A DNA stretch of 64,000 nucleotides, taken from assembly GCF_040954835.1 (NCBI RefSeq), contig NC_090711.1:3851501-3915500 (forward strand). The letters run 5' to 3'. Every line of letters starts with the position of its first letter. Positions within the stretch are counted from its first letter, which is position 1. The position numbers and the translations under genes were made by a program. This document shows, one piece after another, positions 25,590-38,900 of the stretch. Source of the DNA: Lepisosteus oculatus. Its lineage: Eukaryota; Chordata; Actinopteri; Semionotiformes; Lepisosteidae. Below the pieces are notes generated by a model. It saw only the letters and a list, made by a program, of their open reading frames with translations. It did no database searches and was not told the origin of the DNA.

Positions 25590-26480
25590 CCACATGGATG
25601 GTGGAATGCCCTTTTCCGATTGGCTGAGCAGGAGTCACATGACAGAGTCCAGCAGAGAGGGTAATAATAGACCCCTCTTGGAGTGGAGAGGGGAAGGCTG
25701 GACTTGTACCAAAATCCCTCTACCACACACAGGCATCGCATTGTTAACCATTCACCAGGCTCCATCGCGGGGCACTTTATCATTCAATTAGGACAGCTTT
25801 CACACCGCACACCACAAAAAAAGGGCCTTCAATCAAACTAAAAACTTCACACTGATGCTGGAGGGGTTGAAAAGGGGCTTGCAGTCGTCATTCCAGGTTC
25901 ATTTTTTTTGTCCTGGTGTTTGAGGAGAAGAGAGCGCCATTTGTTAATGTTTGGTGTCTTTTCCTTTTTTCTTTCCCTCTCTTTTTTTTTTGTCCGTAAG
26001 GGGGACCCTGGCAGCTGTGCTCTCCTCGAACCCCGTGGAGCAGCTCGGGGGGTACAGAGGTTCTGTGGTGGAGCGCACAGCAGCAGAGGCGGGTTTAAGT
26101 ACTCAGGCACGGCAGCGAGCGTTTGGCGTTTCCAGGAGAGGGGTGGGAGAGAGGAGAGGGCGTGGAGGAGAAGGGGGTAGGCCTACAGGAAACCTCAGGA
26201 TGTCCTCACTTTCCGTCCAGCCTGACTTCTGCCCGGGGACGACGGACTTTAACGCCTTGCCAGCTACTGCCCCTGCTGCTGAGCATGTCAGCGGACTGCC
26301 CGGCCCGTGGACGTGGGGCGAGATCTTCAGGAACGCCCGGGCGGAGAAATCTCCGTGAACTCTCGGATGAAACGGAATGTAGGGTAAGGAAACCTGCCGG
26401 GAGCAGCATGGGGGGGAAAAGCTGTCCTTTACGCACTTGACTTGCTCAACAACGTGCCGTGAGAAGCTCAGGACGTCGCC
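25590..26480. promoter_or_regulatory. GC- and CpG-rich patch, candidate promoter
   Basis: A local jump in GC and CpG content within AT-rich surroundings, strongest at about 26010-26380. Its left edge holds an inverted CCAAT box (gattgg, about 25617) and an E-box (gtcacatgac, about 25633). Frames are open on both strands, as expected of GC-rich DNA, but none is recognisable. It could be an alternative PLAGL2 promoter or an unannotated non-coding RNA start. Strand not determined. Confidence 0.4.
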
Positions 26481-29400
26481 AAGAAGAAACAAGAGTGCAA
26501 TTGTAAAAGAACGAACTCAAACAAAGAAGGAAAATGTGCGACTCCAACTCACGGAAAGTCGATACGTTGCATGTTGCAGAAGAAGCAGAAAACCCTCTTT
26601 TTCAAGAACAGGTGACTAAATGGTATAATTATAAACGGTATAATTCAGGCTGCTCTTGCATAAGGATGCACAGGAGTCTGGTCTCATGTAAGCTACACAC
26701 CAGGAATCTAAGGAGTGATTGAGCAGAGTCTGGAGGTGTTTCGTAAAAAACAATGGCAGATTATCCAGTTACCCACAGTAATAACAGATTGTTATGTAGA
26801 TACAGTTACATCCCAAAAGAGTGTTAGATGTTCTGTAATGCAAAAATCAGATCTAGACATGTGAACTCTCCCAATTTTCCTCAGAAAACTGAGGAAGAGA
26901 CAAAGGGTGGAGTTTTATTTGGACAAAATAGCTCACAGAATGGTGTGGTCTTCATTGGCTACAACGTGTACATGTACCGTATGCGGGAAACGGCTCACAA
27001 TCGCCATATGGTAAGCCAGACCGAGAGTGGAACTTAAATGGCATGGAGAAGGATCATCAGGAATGGTAACATTGATACATAAACATCTTCAACAGCAGTT
27101 GTGTAATGGAATTAACATCTTATGATTCCATTTGTCAACAACTTGGCATGGCTATGATGCTGACCTTACAAGCTAATGTTTGCTGTCATGATGCTCAGCT
27201 GGATGAGGTTTTCCCTGTAGATGAAGTATCCACTGGGCAGACCTAGTATGCAAGATGTCCAGATCTAAACCCCACACACCTAAGATACTCTGCAAAATAT
27301 TCTGTATTCTAGCAACATGGTCACAGAAAGATTCTACAGATTGTGAATATTCCTAAGGTGCTGAAAAAAAAGATGACAATGAATCCATGCATTATTTCTC
27401 GGTGACACGTGTTGAAAAAAGCACAGTTTAAAACAAAGTTTTTGCTAAAACGTCACAAGGTTGAAGAAAATCTCAGTGAACACTAACTCACTGCAGGGCC
27501 AAGTGCTCAAGCTGTCAGCGACTATAGCCCCAGAAAAGGTGAATCAGTTACCAAACTATCCACTCAAAACAAATCTCTCGGTTCCCCTCCTCACCCTGAT
27601 CTGCCACTCTGGTGACATCTGCCGCAAAGCCAACACAGACAAAGTGATCCATGTTCTTTTGCTACAAAAAGCAAGAAAACTTCCTTCACCAAAGCCAATG
27701 CATTCATTCAGTGGCAAGTCTAAAATAACCTCCAGTCTGGATAATAGCGATGTTAACAGTTTTACTTAGACATGTTGTTTGCAAAATTCCTATTTTTGGT
27801 GGGCCCAACCTGAGTAACACCTTTTAAAGTGAATTATTTTATTTAAGGCAACTGACACAGACCTTGCAGTAAATCTAGAAACAGGAGTTAAGGAGATTAG
27901 CCAAATAAATTGACTGCCATTATTCTCTCTCTTAATCCTAGAAAATTAATTGCCTCAAATTTCTTAGTTTTGTAACACAATGTAAGAGATGCAGATTTTT
28001 AGCCTCTGAATAAAAAGGGGGCATTTATTTAATTTGCAAGTCTTAATGCATACAATGTATTGAGAGTCTGCTGCTTCCAGTTTTCATTTGCTGTGCATTT
28101 CCATCCTCTCAGCATATAATGTTTGTAAGCATCATGTCGTAAGACAGAAACATCTTGGCTACATTGTAACATAACACGATGTATGTCATCTTAACTGATC
28201 ATTAATCCATCTGAGATCCAGTTTGACAGAGAAGCCTTGTGTGCACATTAAAAGCAAGTGACTGTTCTGGTAAGCAGTGAAGTTGCTTTCTAATGGCAAA
28301 GGTATTTGAAGAGGGCTTGGTCTCATTAAGCTTTAAGTCCATGTATAGCTAAGATGTGAGTCACAGCAAATGCATATGCCTTTGAAACAGAGGTGGATGT
28401 TGGTCACTGTAATGTAAAGGGGCTCTTCAGGGATACACTACAACCCGTCACTGACAGCCGGCACATTCTGGGGCTGCAGATGCTGAGTCACTTGGCGAGT
28501 CATCCCTCGACCTTCCTCTCCCCCATCCACTCGATCGAGAAAGAAAAAACAAACGGATCTCTCGCACTAACCCCTGTGCACGCAAGGACACGGAAATGAA
28601 GAAAAACGATTTATTTTTCCCCCTTGACGTCTTGGCGCCCGTAAGAATTTCACAGCTCTGAGATGCAGAGTGGGAAGTCTGAGTGAGGGATTTCACTGAG
28701 ATCTTTTAGGAAATCCTAGTCTCAAGGAAAGCAAGGCAATGTGATCCAGATGCCCCCCTGGGCTGTAGGAAACTCAGTCCTCCGTCAAATTCTAAAGCAA
28801 TTCTCCCCTGTTACTACACTAGTCTTAAAGCCAGGACACAGCAAGAAGAGAAGAGTGATCTGAATGCATGGACTGGGCAACACCAGAGTGACCAAGGCTG
28901 AAATCCTCCTCCTCCATGATTCACTAGACCTCAGTGTTAACAGAAAACAGCTAAGTGAGCAGAGTGATACTCGCATGCATTTAGTTGATGAGGTTTTAGG
29001 AGGTGTACAGTAGCTCTGTGCTGGGCAAAAGTTGGGGGATATTGGATAAGTTAACAGTTAATAAGTTAACACAGCTCTTCCTTAGATTGTCATCTGAATT
29101 AAATTAATTCACAATCTCATCTCAATGGTCCGAGATGTGCTGTGCCGAGTGTGTGGCTTCCCTGACAGTTGCTCCCAAAGATGAATGATGCTCCCTCTAT
29201 CCCACAGCCTACCCTTGAGCATCTTGGGAGCAATTAAGACTTCCCAGACCTCACGTTTGCAGTGGATGTGCTACATCCTGGATTTCCCACCACTGTTCCA
29301 GCTCTTCAGGCATGTGGGATCAGTATGTTCATCTGCCTGCCTTGTGAAGAAGGGAGGGAAAAGCTCTTTTGAGACTGGGCATGGCAAGCGCTACGGACTG

Positions 29401-32400
29401 TTCCAATCAATGTGATCGAGATTTAATGATCCTTTAACCCTTTGCTTGCAATTAACCAATTAACATTCTTCTTACTGATGCTGGGCAGTCCACATTACTC
29501 TTTTTGACTTAAGTACAGTGCAAAAGTAGCACATCTTAATAGTAAAGCAATTCTCTTACTCCAAAATAAAACCAGATAAAGAACAAACATAGCGAGCAGG
29601 AGTTGAAAGACCGTGATTATTTAATTTGTTTTTAATTTAGTATGAAAGGCTGTCAAAAAAGCAAATTTGCTTTAATCGATTTTATGGTGTCCATCACAGG
29701 GGTGAACAAACTTAATTCAGCTACAAACAATTTAAAGAAAACCTTAGAAATTTAATAAAAGTCTGAAACCGGCATCACTGTGCTTTATTTGCAGGATGTG
29801 TATTCGCACGGATCACCAGCTTTAATACACAGAAAAACAACTTAAGATTCTGGACAGTTTCTCCGGGGCAACATTAATATGGTCTAACAGTAAAGATATT
29901 AAAAATCTTTATCCCAGATCACAGCCAGCTCCTTCTACCATTACAAACTGGAGCAGGGGCTTTTTTTGCTACAGAGGATTCACCACGAAAATGTCACATC
30001 TCTCCAGCATCATGAGGTTCAATGAGGTTTATGAAAAATTACTTAAGAACAGGAAGGAAGGGGGATGTGTCATCAAAATCATAACTATTTTCCACGTGAA
30101 TCATGGAGTTGTTTATATTTTGGAGAGCACATTTCTCCGCTTTAGTTTAGAGGTTTTATAATTAATTCTTCTCAGTGGTAAGGCATTTAAGTTGTTTGCA
30201 GATCAAAAAGTGCTCTGTATCTGTACACGTACTGTAGTATATTCTATAGTTAACTGAGATGGCTGACACTTTTATACAAAATGACGCACATTTGCACCCA
30301 TTTATACAGTTGGGTACTTTACTGGAGCAATTATGGTGAAGCACCCGAGTACAACAGCAATGTTACACCTGGGATTACGAGACCAGAACCCTCACCAATG
30401 TACCCCCACATCTAAAATAGACGCGAGAGCTATTTCCACATCTTTCTTGTAACATGATGTAACATCTGTGCTACAGAAGAAATAATCACTGCAAAACCTC
30501 CAATGTCTTTGCTTGACACCTGAAGGTCTATATTTTGCACCAGGTTGAGACTGACTTCCAGGTTTTCAAAGAAAATGATCATGATCATGTGCGATGATGA
30601 GGATGACATTGGCCACCATCCCACTGCAAAGCCTCAAGACAAATTTCACATGAGCGTGGCTCAATGAAGACCATTCCAACAGAAAATCACCCCTGTAACT
30701 CCTGTCAGTGTGCTGCACAGGTTTTTCAAGATAAAGGAATGTATATCAAACCAAACCGCTACTAAAAACTCTGATACAATTCACATTTTCTGCTAAACAC
30801 CAAGAACTTGTTTACTAAACCCTAGTGCATTCTCCACTATGTGCCTAGTCATATTAAGTCTCTTTATCAATCTATTTTGCATTGATTTAATTTATGGATA
30901 CCAAAACAATGTTTTTTTTTAGTTATCTTTCTTGTGTACATGGAAGAACTGGCATTTTAATTTTAACATTAATGTTAAAAAACAAACAAATATTAAGTAA
31001 AACAAACTTCATTTAGATTTTATTCTCAAATCACCTTTTATTTTTTTTTCCAAACAAAGTGATGGGATAATAAAATCAAATGACACAGGCAAAAACTATT
31101 ACACAGAGTAAATCGGATAAGTTTGTCAATTTCAGCAAATTCAACTCCAGAGTTCTGGGATATTCCAAACAAAGGCACAACACCACTGTTTATGTCTTAG
31201 AGTGGAAAAGGAGGATCACAGTTTTGTTTAAAATAAGCAATAGGACCCTTGTACACAACTAATAGTACACTGGTGTTTATTTTTTACCCAGAATTCTTCA
31301 TATGCTGCCATTACGAAGCAAAAGGAAAATTAAAAAGGATCAAGAGAGGCTGTGGACTGAGCAAATCTGTGGATTTCATTTCCAGATCTGGTTGTGCAGC
31401 CACTTTGCAACTCTCCTCTTTACTCAATTATTTACAGAACTTTAACCAAAGCAAACACACGAGCACCAATCGCTTAAGGCTTGTTGCTATACTGTACAGA
31501 CAACTGCGGGCAGAGGTGTACAGCCATTTGACATGCTTCTATTTTGGTATTTATTAGAGCAGCTAAATACACAACAATCAATTTACACTGAGGAGCTGAA
31601 ACATTGGCCATTTTAGTAAGCAGTAGTACAGTACATCTGACAAGAAATGCAGCAGGATTAAACATATCCTAAAAATCAACTAGGATTTCATAAGGAGAAT
31701 GTGTTTGCATAACAACTAGTCTCCCATACAGTAGGGCACTTTAGAACATTACTTGTTGGTCTGCAAGTAGGCCCACTTATGTAATTAATTCATCAGGGCT
31801 CTATGCAAGTTAGAGCCACTGACATTTGCATAATGGTTTGTTTTTGAGGTTTGGAGAACTACTCTGCAAATACTAGTTGCTTGCAGACAACCCAAACAAA
31901 AACAATTGCAATGGTGCAATTACAACTTCTCCCCCAAAAAACTGGACCGAAAACATAATTTCACAAAGTTACAAGAATTAAGGATGTTCACAGGAAACAT
32001 CCAACTCAGAAGGAAAGCCTGTGGTCGGTTTATTCTTTTGTGATTTAAAATTATTTTGTTTTGGCTGGTGTGCCTCACAGATAAACTTCAAAAACGATAC
32101 TTGCAGAATGTTAAGGACACAATCAAACGTACCAAAAAAAAAACAAATATAAAAAGCACTTACACTTGTTAACAAATCGCAAATTCTTACAAATCAGCAC
32201 TTAAAGGAACATCTTTTATCTTTTTCAAAAATCCAGAGAAAATAAGACGATGCATACCTCAGTGGTATGGTTATAAAAATGATACAATTAAGGTCCTTAA
32301 AAGTATGCTTCAAATACAAACACCAATCACTGATTATTAAAACTTGGGATGCTTCCCTTTGAAAGGTTCACGCACACCAACAATGAAGAAAATTTAAGAA

Positions 32401-35400
32401 GCAAACAAATACAGAATCCGATAATCCCAGATTTAATTACAATGGAGCAGAAGTGTACAATTCAGGAATGTTTAAACTAAATAGTTAGGCACTTCAGTGG
32501 AAAGCCTTAGGAATTATCACAATATGGGGATCAAGTATCTCACATCTTCCTACTACTTCAGATGCTGAATACTGCAAGTTGAGTTAGAATGTGGATGGTG
32601 TCCTGCACAGTGGGTCTGTTTTTCATCAGCACTCTGTTCAACAGGCTTACTTTTTACTGACTTTTGAAAAACACAATTGTGAAAGAATAGTGGTTTGCAT
32701 GCCAGGAACACAACTCCAACAAAACATTTCAAAATGCAAAGGAAAGTTCCTTTCATCCGGTAGAGCGCAATGTGGCCGAACACTTTCAGACAACGACAAT
32801 GAATTTGTACCCTGAAATGCTGGCAAATGCGCGCGCCTAAATTGATTGGGTAATAAGTGGGCATGCCCCAATACTGGAGGATCTTTTTTTGACATGGCAA
32901 TGTCAATTAATCCTACAATATTTTGTTAAAGAAGGTTGAAAAAGAAATACCAATCTGGCAGATTGACACAACCTGTAGGTTGTGCATCAGTTGTATACTC
33001 TCACATGTTCGCGTGTCAAAGGAGTGCTGGAAGGTAGGGGCCCTTTACTGAATACATCGAAATATAAGACTGCAACAAAATTAAAAGAGAGGTACACCAC
33101 CAGAGAAATGGTTGTGAAAGAAATGAAGAATAGATCATGGAGTTCCACACCCGCTTCCCCCATCGAATACCATATATAGAGATTAAGATTTGCTTTTAAG
33201 GGGCTACTTCACTCTAAGAATACTTCAATCATTTAAATTTAGTTGCCATAACGAATCTGCACTGCCATTTCAATCAATCAGGACAAACACGTCTTTTACT
33301 ACCTTAACATCACAGTATGCTCCTATTTTATCTTTATCAGGAAGATGTAATGTTATAAATGATCTAAACGTCACTCAGGATGCTCTGCAGAGAGACAAAT
33401 TAAATAAATGTTGAAAATGATTTACTGCAGAAACATCTATAACAGATTTGAGACCCACAATGTACAGAAAAGCAGATAGCGATTTAGTACTGTATAGCTC
33501 AGTTGTCTTTCCATAGTGGATACTCCCCAGCTTTGTTTTGCATAATGCAGTACTTTTGAAGCAAATTTATTCTCAGAGAATTGCACAGTTAAGTTAAAAG
33601 CAGAAACGATTTCAAAGAGGTCTCTTTGAGCTCAAACTACCAGACATTAATCAAATAATGTTCTTGTAACAATAAAAAAAAAAGTATTTTCAAATGCAAA
33701 CTGGTAACCAGGTCCTGATTTAACTGCACAAAATCCTGCCGAGCCTTTGCGGATTAAACGAGATCAATAGTTTTGCTATAACAGGTTATTGTTATTTTTT
33801 CCAACTTAAGGGGCAACCTGAGAGACACCCAGATAAGGTAATGTGACCCATACATTGGTCAGGTTTATGGCAACAGAAAAAAAACAACACGTTAATATCT
33901 GCTTTGTCTTGCACTGCAAGATCAATAAGAAAACCATTGTCTCGTGACAATCTCGTTTCCATTTCCTTATTATGTAGCTTTCGGCTATGGAAATAGGTGA
34001 GGCTCTAGAATGTCTGTCACTGTTCTACGTAACAAGAGGATCATCTTTAAAAAATGAACCGCTGCAGGACATGGTGTAGAATCTGGGTCTGCAGTAAATT
34101 GTTTAATAAACAAAGAAGAAGACAAACTCTAGTTCTCCTTAGTGATCACGGTTTTCGGTCTTGCATGGTCTGAAGTCGTTTTTTTTTTAATCAAATGCAT
34201 TTTAAAACTTAGACGTAGCTTGAAATTAAATAATCGGTTATGTTAAAAAAAAAGATAACTTTCACGGAGCTCCTCGCTGCATGATGCTAAAACAAGACAG
34301 GTGCTTGGACAGACGTTTATTGACAATCACAGCAAAGATGTGCATTTTTTTTCCAAATGAGTATTTTAAACAAAAGCAAAGACGGATTGTTGTTAGAGTA
34401 ATTATACATTACTCGTTCGCTGTCGGATATCGGTCGTTCAATCTTCAGCCTCTAAAATTGTTTATCACAGTTCAACTTTTTAAAAAAAATCAGTTCAGGG
34501 AAATAAGGATATTCTGCGAGTATGTGCAAATTTAGCTATTCGATATTTTTTCTTCCTTATAGCGAAAGAGAAACTGCTGACGAGCAAATCGTCAAGGAAG
34601 AGATACAGCACTTAAAAGAAGGAAATCTATTGTTCCTTAATTCAAGAAGATAAGTGGTTTGCAATGTTTTACTCGTCCCCGCAATGATACACATGAAAGC
34701 CGTAAACTACTGGAGTGGAAACAGTACTCATGTTTCTTAAGCAAACCATCATATTCTGATGCACAGTTAGAAAAACGCACAACCAAACTCTTGAAAAAAA
34801 AAGAACAAAATCAAACTCGGTATCAGTTCAGCATCGAAAGCTGGCAATAAAATTACTGTGTCTTTCTCGTAGCAGGATGCTCGTATTTTTCCCGGGCAGA
34901 TTAAGTAAATAAGAAAACTAAGAGCCAGATTGTAAAACGGAAAATAATCTAGGAAAAAACAACTGACGACAACACCAAATACAACATCGCTGGGTTACAC
35001 ACTCGAGATATTCGGGGAGTTGGGGGTGGTTACACATTTTCAAATTGTTTAAGTTTTTTTTTGTTGTTGCTTTGCAGCACTTCTACAAAGTGGAAACAAT
35101 ATTGCGCAAAACAAACAAGCAGAAATCCAAAAGGCTTAACACTTCATAAAATGCCTCAAAAATGAACCATGAACGCTCGCTCGGTCCCTGTGTCTGTGTC
35201 CAATGGCACGGTCTCCATTCAGGAAAGATAAATACAAATTAAATCCGTAAAAAGTAATTATTCCCGTAAAACTCACCCAGAGCATCAATTAGATAAGTAA
35301 AGCCCACCGGGAACGAAATGCATTTTGACCAGAGCACAATTAAATTAAAACCACGCATATTTATCGACAAACTTGCAGCGACCAGGCGATCACGTAATTA

Positions 35401-35640
35401 AAAATTAAATACCCCGATGCTCATACATGCTCCAACTAAACAAGTAGCATAAAAGTGGTCTTACCACACGAACGGTCACTTTTTAAAAAACGCATTTGGA
35501 AACAAAAGTGATAGAAAATCTGAAGTTAGTGCTCTCCAACGGGAAATCGCACGATTACTATAACCTTTACCGTTCAAATCGTATTATAAAAAATCCCATC
35601 ACAAACTGTAGCCACTTTTAGAAGACTTGCAAAAAAAAAA
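26480..35640. other. Gene-free region
   Basis: About 9 kb with no convincing coding sequence. It holds one minus-strand SINE (about 30180-30412) and scattered AT-rich sequence. Confidence 0.6.
30180..30412 (-). repeat. tRNA-derived SINE
   Basis: On the minus strand: a tRNA-like head 'cattggtgagggttctggtc', then 'tgttgtactcgggtgcttca', 'attgctccagtaaagtaccc', 'aactgtataaatgggtgcaa'. The same order occurs at 43.9, 44.2, 52.6 and 57.2 kb. Confidence 0.75.
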
Positions 35641-35738
35641 AAGCACAGCTATAACCACCAAAAACTTTCCAGCACTTCAGTAGTCAATGTCTCAAGCAAC
35701 CCCGGCAACATTTTATCCCAGACCAGACGCAAACCTAC

Positions 35739-35890
35739 CGTGGGATCTCCCACATCACCTTTCCTGGCCTTTCTCTCCTCGATCAGCGGTTTTATTATTT
35801 TTTCCAATTTTTTTATATTTTTTCTTTTTTCAGGGCCTGAACGTTTCTTCTCCCCAGCCTGCGGCACCACAGTTCTGGAGCGGGAGCATT
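35739..35890 (-). other. Candidate PLAGL2 first (non-coding) exon
   Basis: On the minus strand, GC-rich sequence downstream of a consensus CRE runs into a good donor (CCCACG|GTAGGT, intron from 35738). This looks like a CRE-driven first exon and would give PLAGL2 a first intron of about 26.6 kb. An alternative is that the PLAGL2 promoter lies next to POFUT1, as in human. No transcript evidence. Confidence 0.3.
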
Positions 35891-35897
35891 GTGGGAG

Positions 35898-35905
35898 TGA
35901 CGTCA
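35898..35905. promoter_or_regulatory. Palindromic CRE (TGACGTCA)
   Basis: Exact full-site cAMP-response element, recognised by CREB/ATF dimers. Just left of it is 'gagcattgtggga', a sequence type common at vertebrate start sites; a near copy ('gagcattgtgggta') stands just before the POFUT1 ATG. Confidence 0.5.
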
Positions 35906-38900
35906 GGCACTTTCACAAACTTTTTTACGGGGCTTGGTAAACTACATTTTTTTTCCGTCTTTTGGCAGTGTTGACAGTCCATCAGAATAAAACAATAAAT
36001 AAACGCATTTCCAGATATAAAAATAAAACGCGGGGAAAGTAGGAGCGCAAATAGCTGGTAGGTTTGACGAAATCAATAACAGACTTGCTTTAAAAGATTC
36101 CAGAAAGTCGTTGTAACTTAGTGATCGGTTTCTTAAGTAAAGGGCTGTTTTAACAATGAATTAAACGAACAATAGACTGATGGTGTTCCAAGCAGGGTGA
36201 TGTACTCATGTTGTTATGGACGTCTTAAAAATAACCGCACAACTTGCATTGATTCATGATTTGGTACATAAAATATCAATCAAAAGTAACTGTTCAATAA
36301 AGGATGTACGAAAACATTTCTCTACAATTATATCGGAATATCAGCCGAAGACACGACTTTTCTGATATAATATTATTGTGTGGTTATCTGGAAAATAAAA
36401 CATCATTACAAAATTATTTTTATGAGATAAATCCCTTTTAATGTCTTAAAAGTTTTCTTCTTCCTTAAAATGATGGGGTTTTTTTGTTATTTGGTGGTGT
36501 TACACCTTGGTGTATTCTCGTGTTGTCTAGATTGTGTTGACCTGTTAAACGTTTGTTCAGTCGAGTACAGAAGAGTCCAAAAGGTATGCACAGGTGTATT
36601 TCACACATGGCTCACATCAGAATTGACACATTTCTCATGCCTCTGTCTGAGAATCGAGAAATTTATGTTGTAAAAGCCGAAGAAAACGCTCAAATTAAAT
36701 AATGTTAAGCGCGATGAATAGATTAGCCCTACAGATACCTTCGCATTGCATTGTGTTTTATTGTAAACATTTCCCCTATCCTATTTTAATAACCAGAATT
36801 TCAGATTTCAGTCTTGTGGGGGACTTGTAGAACCGTTGGTCTGCATTATGCAGTTATATTTGCATGATTCATTTACAGCCTTAAACAGCGAGGTTAATTT
36901 TGCTTTGAAAACCATTCCACTGCTCAAGGGAACTGTCCACGTTTCCAGTGAGACCACAATGAGGACTAAGTACTGGGCCCACGTGTGGAGCTGCTCTTGA
37001 GCCTCTTATTCACCTTGTGTTTGGGGGCTTAGGAATTACTTCCAGGGCACATTTACCCGTTTCCTCACCCAACCCCCCCACCCCCCCCGCTCAAGACATT
37101 TTCTTCACCGACGGGGGAAAAAAAATCAGCAACTAATATCTGCGCCCAATTTTTGCTGCCTTTTTTCGTTGCGTCAGACAAACGAATAATTATCTTTTTG
37201 TTCCTTGGAATGTCTCTTCATAAGCTTAAACACGTGCTCATCGGGTGGTTCATTTTTCTCACAATTTTAAGTAGTAGATTGCAAACTGGTGGGAAAAGGG
37301 GAAAAACTCTTCAGTGGGAATGCCAACATAGGGAGACATCAGGTCTTTCCTGGTGAAATTCATGTTGCAACCGCGAGAATCTTGTTTTCAGTTTTAATTT
37401 TAGAGAAATAAAACGTTTTTCCTTGCAAGAAATTGATAGACATAAAAATGTTGTGTTAAAAATTGTATTTCCTATTTTGCCTGGTTTAAAATCTGAACTA
37501 ACTGTGGTAAACATGGATTATAATATACGTTACCTTTGCATTTACTCCAGTTTGGAAACATTTATCTTAAGACTTATTTGTTACAATTAAATACATAACT
37601 TGGTCTTGAGAAGCCAAATAAACAGAAAAAATCCTCTTCAATATTTGAGAGATTGAATTTTGCTCTGTATATTTTTTTTAAATATTGTTTTTAAGTCTGA
37701 AAATAAAAGTAACAAAGTCCACTATTACATATTTAAAGTGAAATGATACAATGTGTAGAAGAGTTTGTTTAATTTTGACAACAGTGTTTCATGGACATTT
37801 GTCTTATATTTTGATTGTAAAGTAACAAGAAAGCTTAACATAACATGTATTTTACATTTACAGAGGCAACTAATTTGTAATGTTTGTTAAATAAAACTGT
37901 AACAATTGTCATAAAATAATGCTGAATGTTATATCTCAGACATACATGTTTCTTACATTCCAAAAATATACCTAATGAAAGCATCAATTCCACTACAAAA
38001 CAGAAAATAAAAATGTAAGCTATTTCAAAAACAAAACAATAAGAGATGATATTTACAATTACACAATGGAAAACGATTTAAAATAATTTACTTTTTATTT
38101 ATTGTTGTGTAATGAAACATAATAATTCAATGTGTTTTTGGAAGTGCTCACATACAACACAAGAGTGCTGATAATATCTTTCTCCGTTCTTTTTCAACAT
38201 CTTGATCAATTGCAAAAGCCAAAATAAAGTAACAAAAAATGAGTTTGCCAAACCAAAAGTTTAAAATTATCTCTTAGTCTGCATTTGATTTATCCCTGAT
38301 ACATTTCTGAAATGTATGCTTTTTTCATCACGAAAGTATCAGTGAGGCAAATCCAGTCAGGGCAGATTTAATTATTTAAAAAGAAAATATCACCGGGACT
38401 TTATTTAGAACTTTGTTGTTTTTGTTTTTTTCAAAAGACAGCTATTTTCAAATGCAGGACTTTAGAAACATTTCTGAAAAAAGGGTATAAATATGACATC
38501 TTCATTCATAAGTAAATACCACTTACAAAATTCTAAATATAAAATTCTAAACATGTTCAACATAAACTACATGCAGGATAATTAATTCTGGCAATTCACA
38601 GAGGATATATTTATGTCTGAGTTGAAAAGTTTGAAATTACTCTGTGAAAATCTGGACTTTGCTATGACAAAAACAGAGAAAAATTAAATAGGTTTAATTA
38701 TTTTGCATTCTTGCCTTTCTGTGCTGGAAGTCAATGATAGCTACAGTCATGTTGTCATGTTGGTTTGAAATCTCTATTTTTAAATTTACTCTACAAAACT
38801 AGCATGACAAAATACAAGCACTAAATCCTTAAAATTATTGTGAACATAATTTCATTGGCATAATAGTTGTGTTAACTGATTGTTTATCTATCACAATTAG

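Larger units (their letters stand above)
9105..25590. other. Gene-free upstream region of PLAGL2
   Basis: About 16 kb. Open frames here are short, overlap in several frames and show no recognisable domains. Probably a PLAGL2 5' intron and/or intergenic DNA. Apart from the repeats listed separately, I see no supported feature. Confidence 0.6.

Noticed and set aside
26103-26492. 129-codon minus and 105-135-codon plus frames
   Set aside because: Products of the CpG-rich patch; mutually overlapping and unrecognisable.
27050-27330. Possible decayed Tc1-like transposase ('gtccagatctaaacccc')
   Set aside because: Only one short motif resembles the transposase DLNP region; frames are broken and no terminal repeats were found.
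35649-35870. Lysine-rich minus-strand frame
   Set aside because: It opens with GTG, not ATG, and its Lys content comes from A-rich stretches. The candidate non-coding first exon explains the region better.
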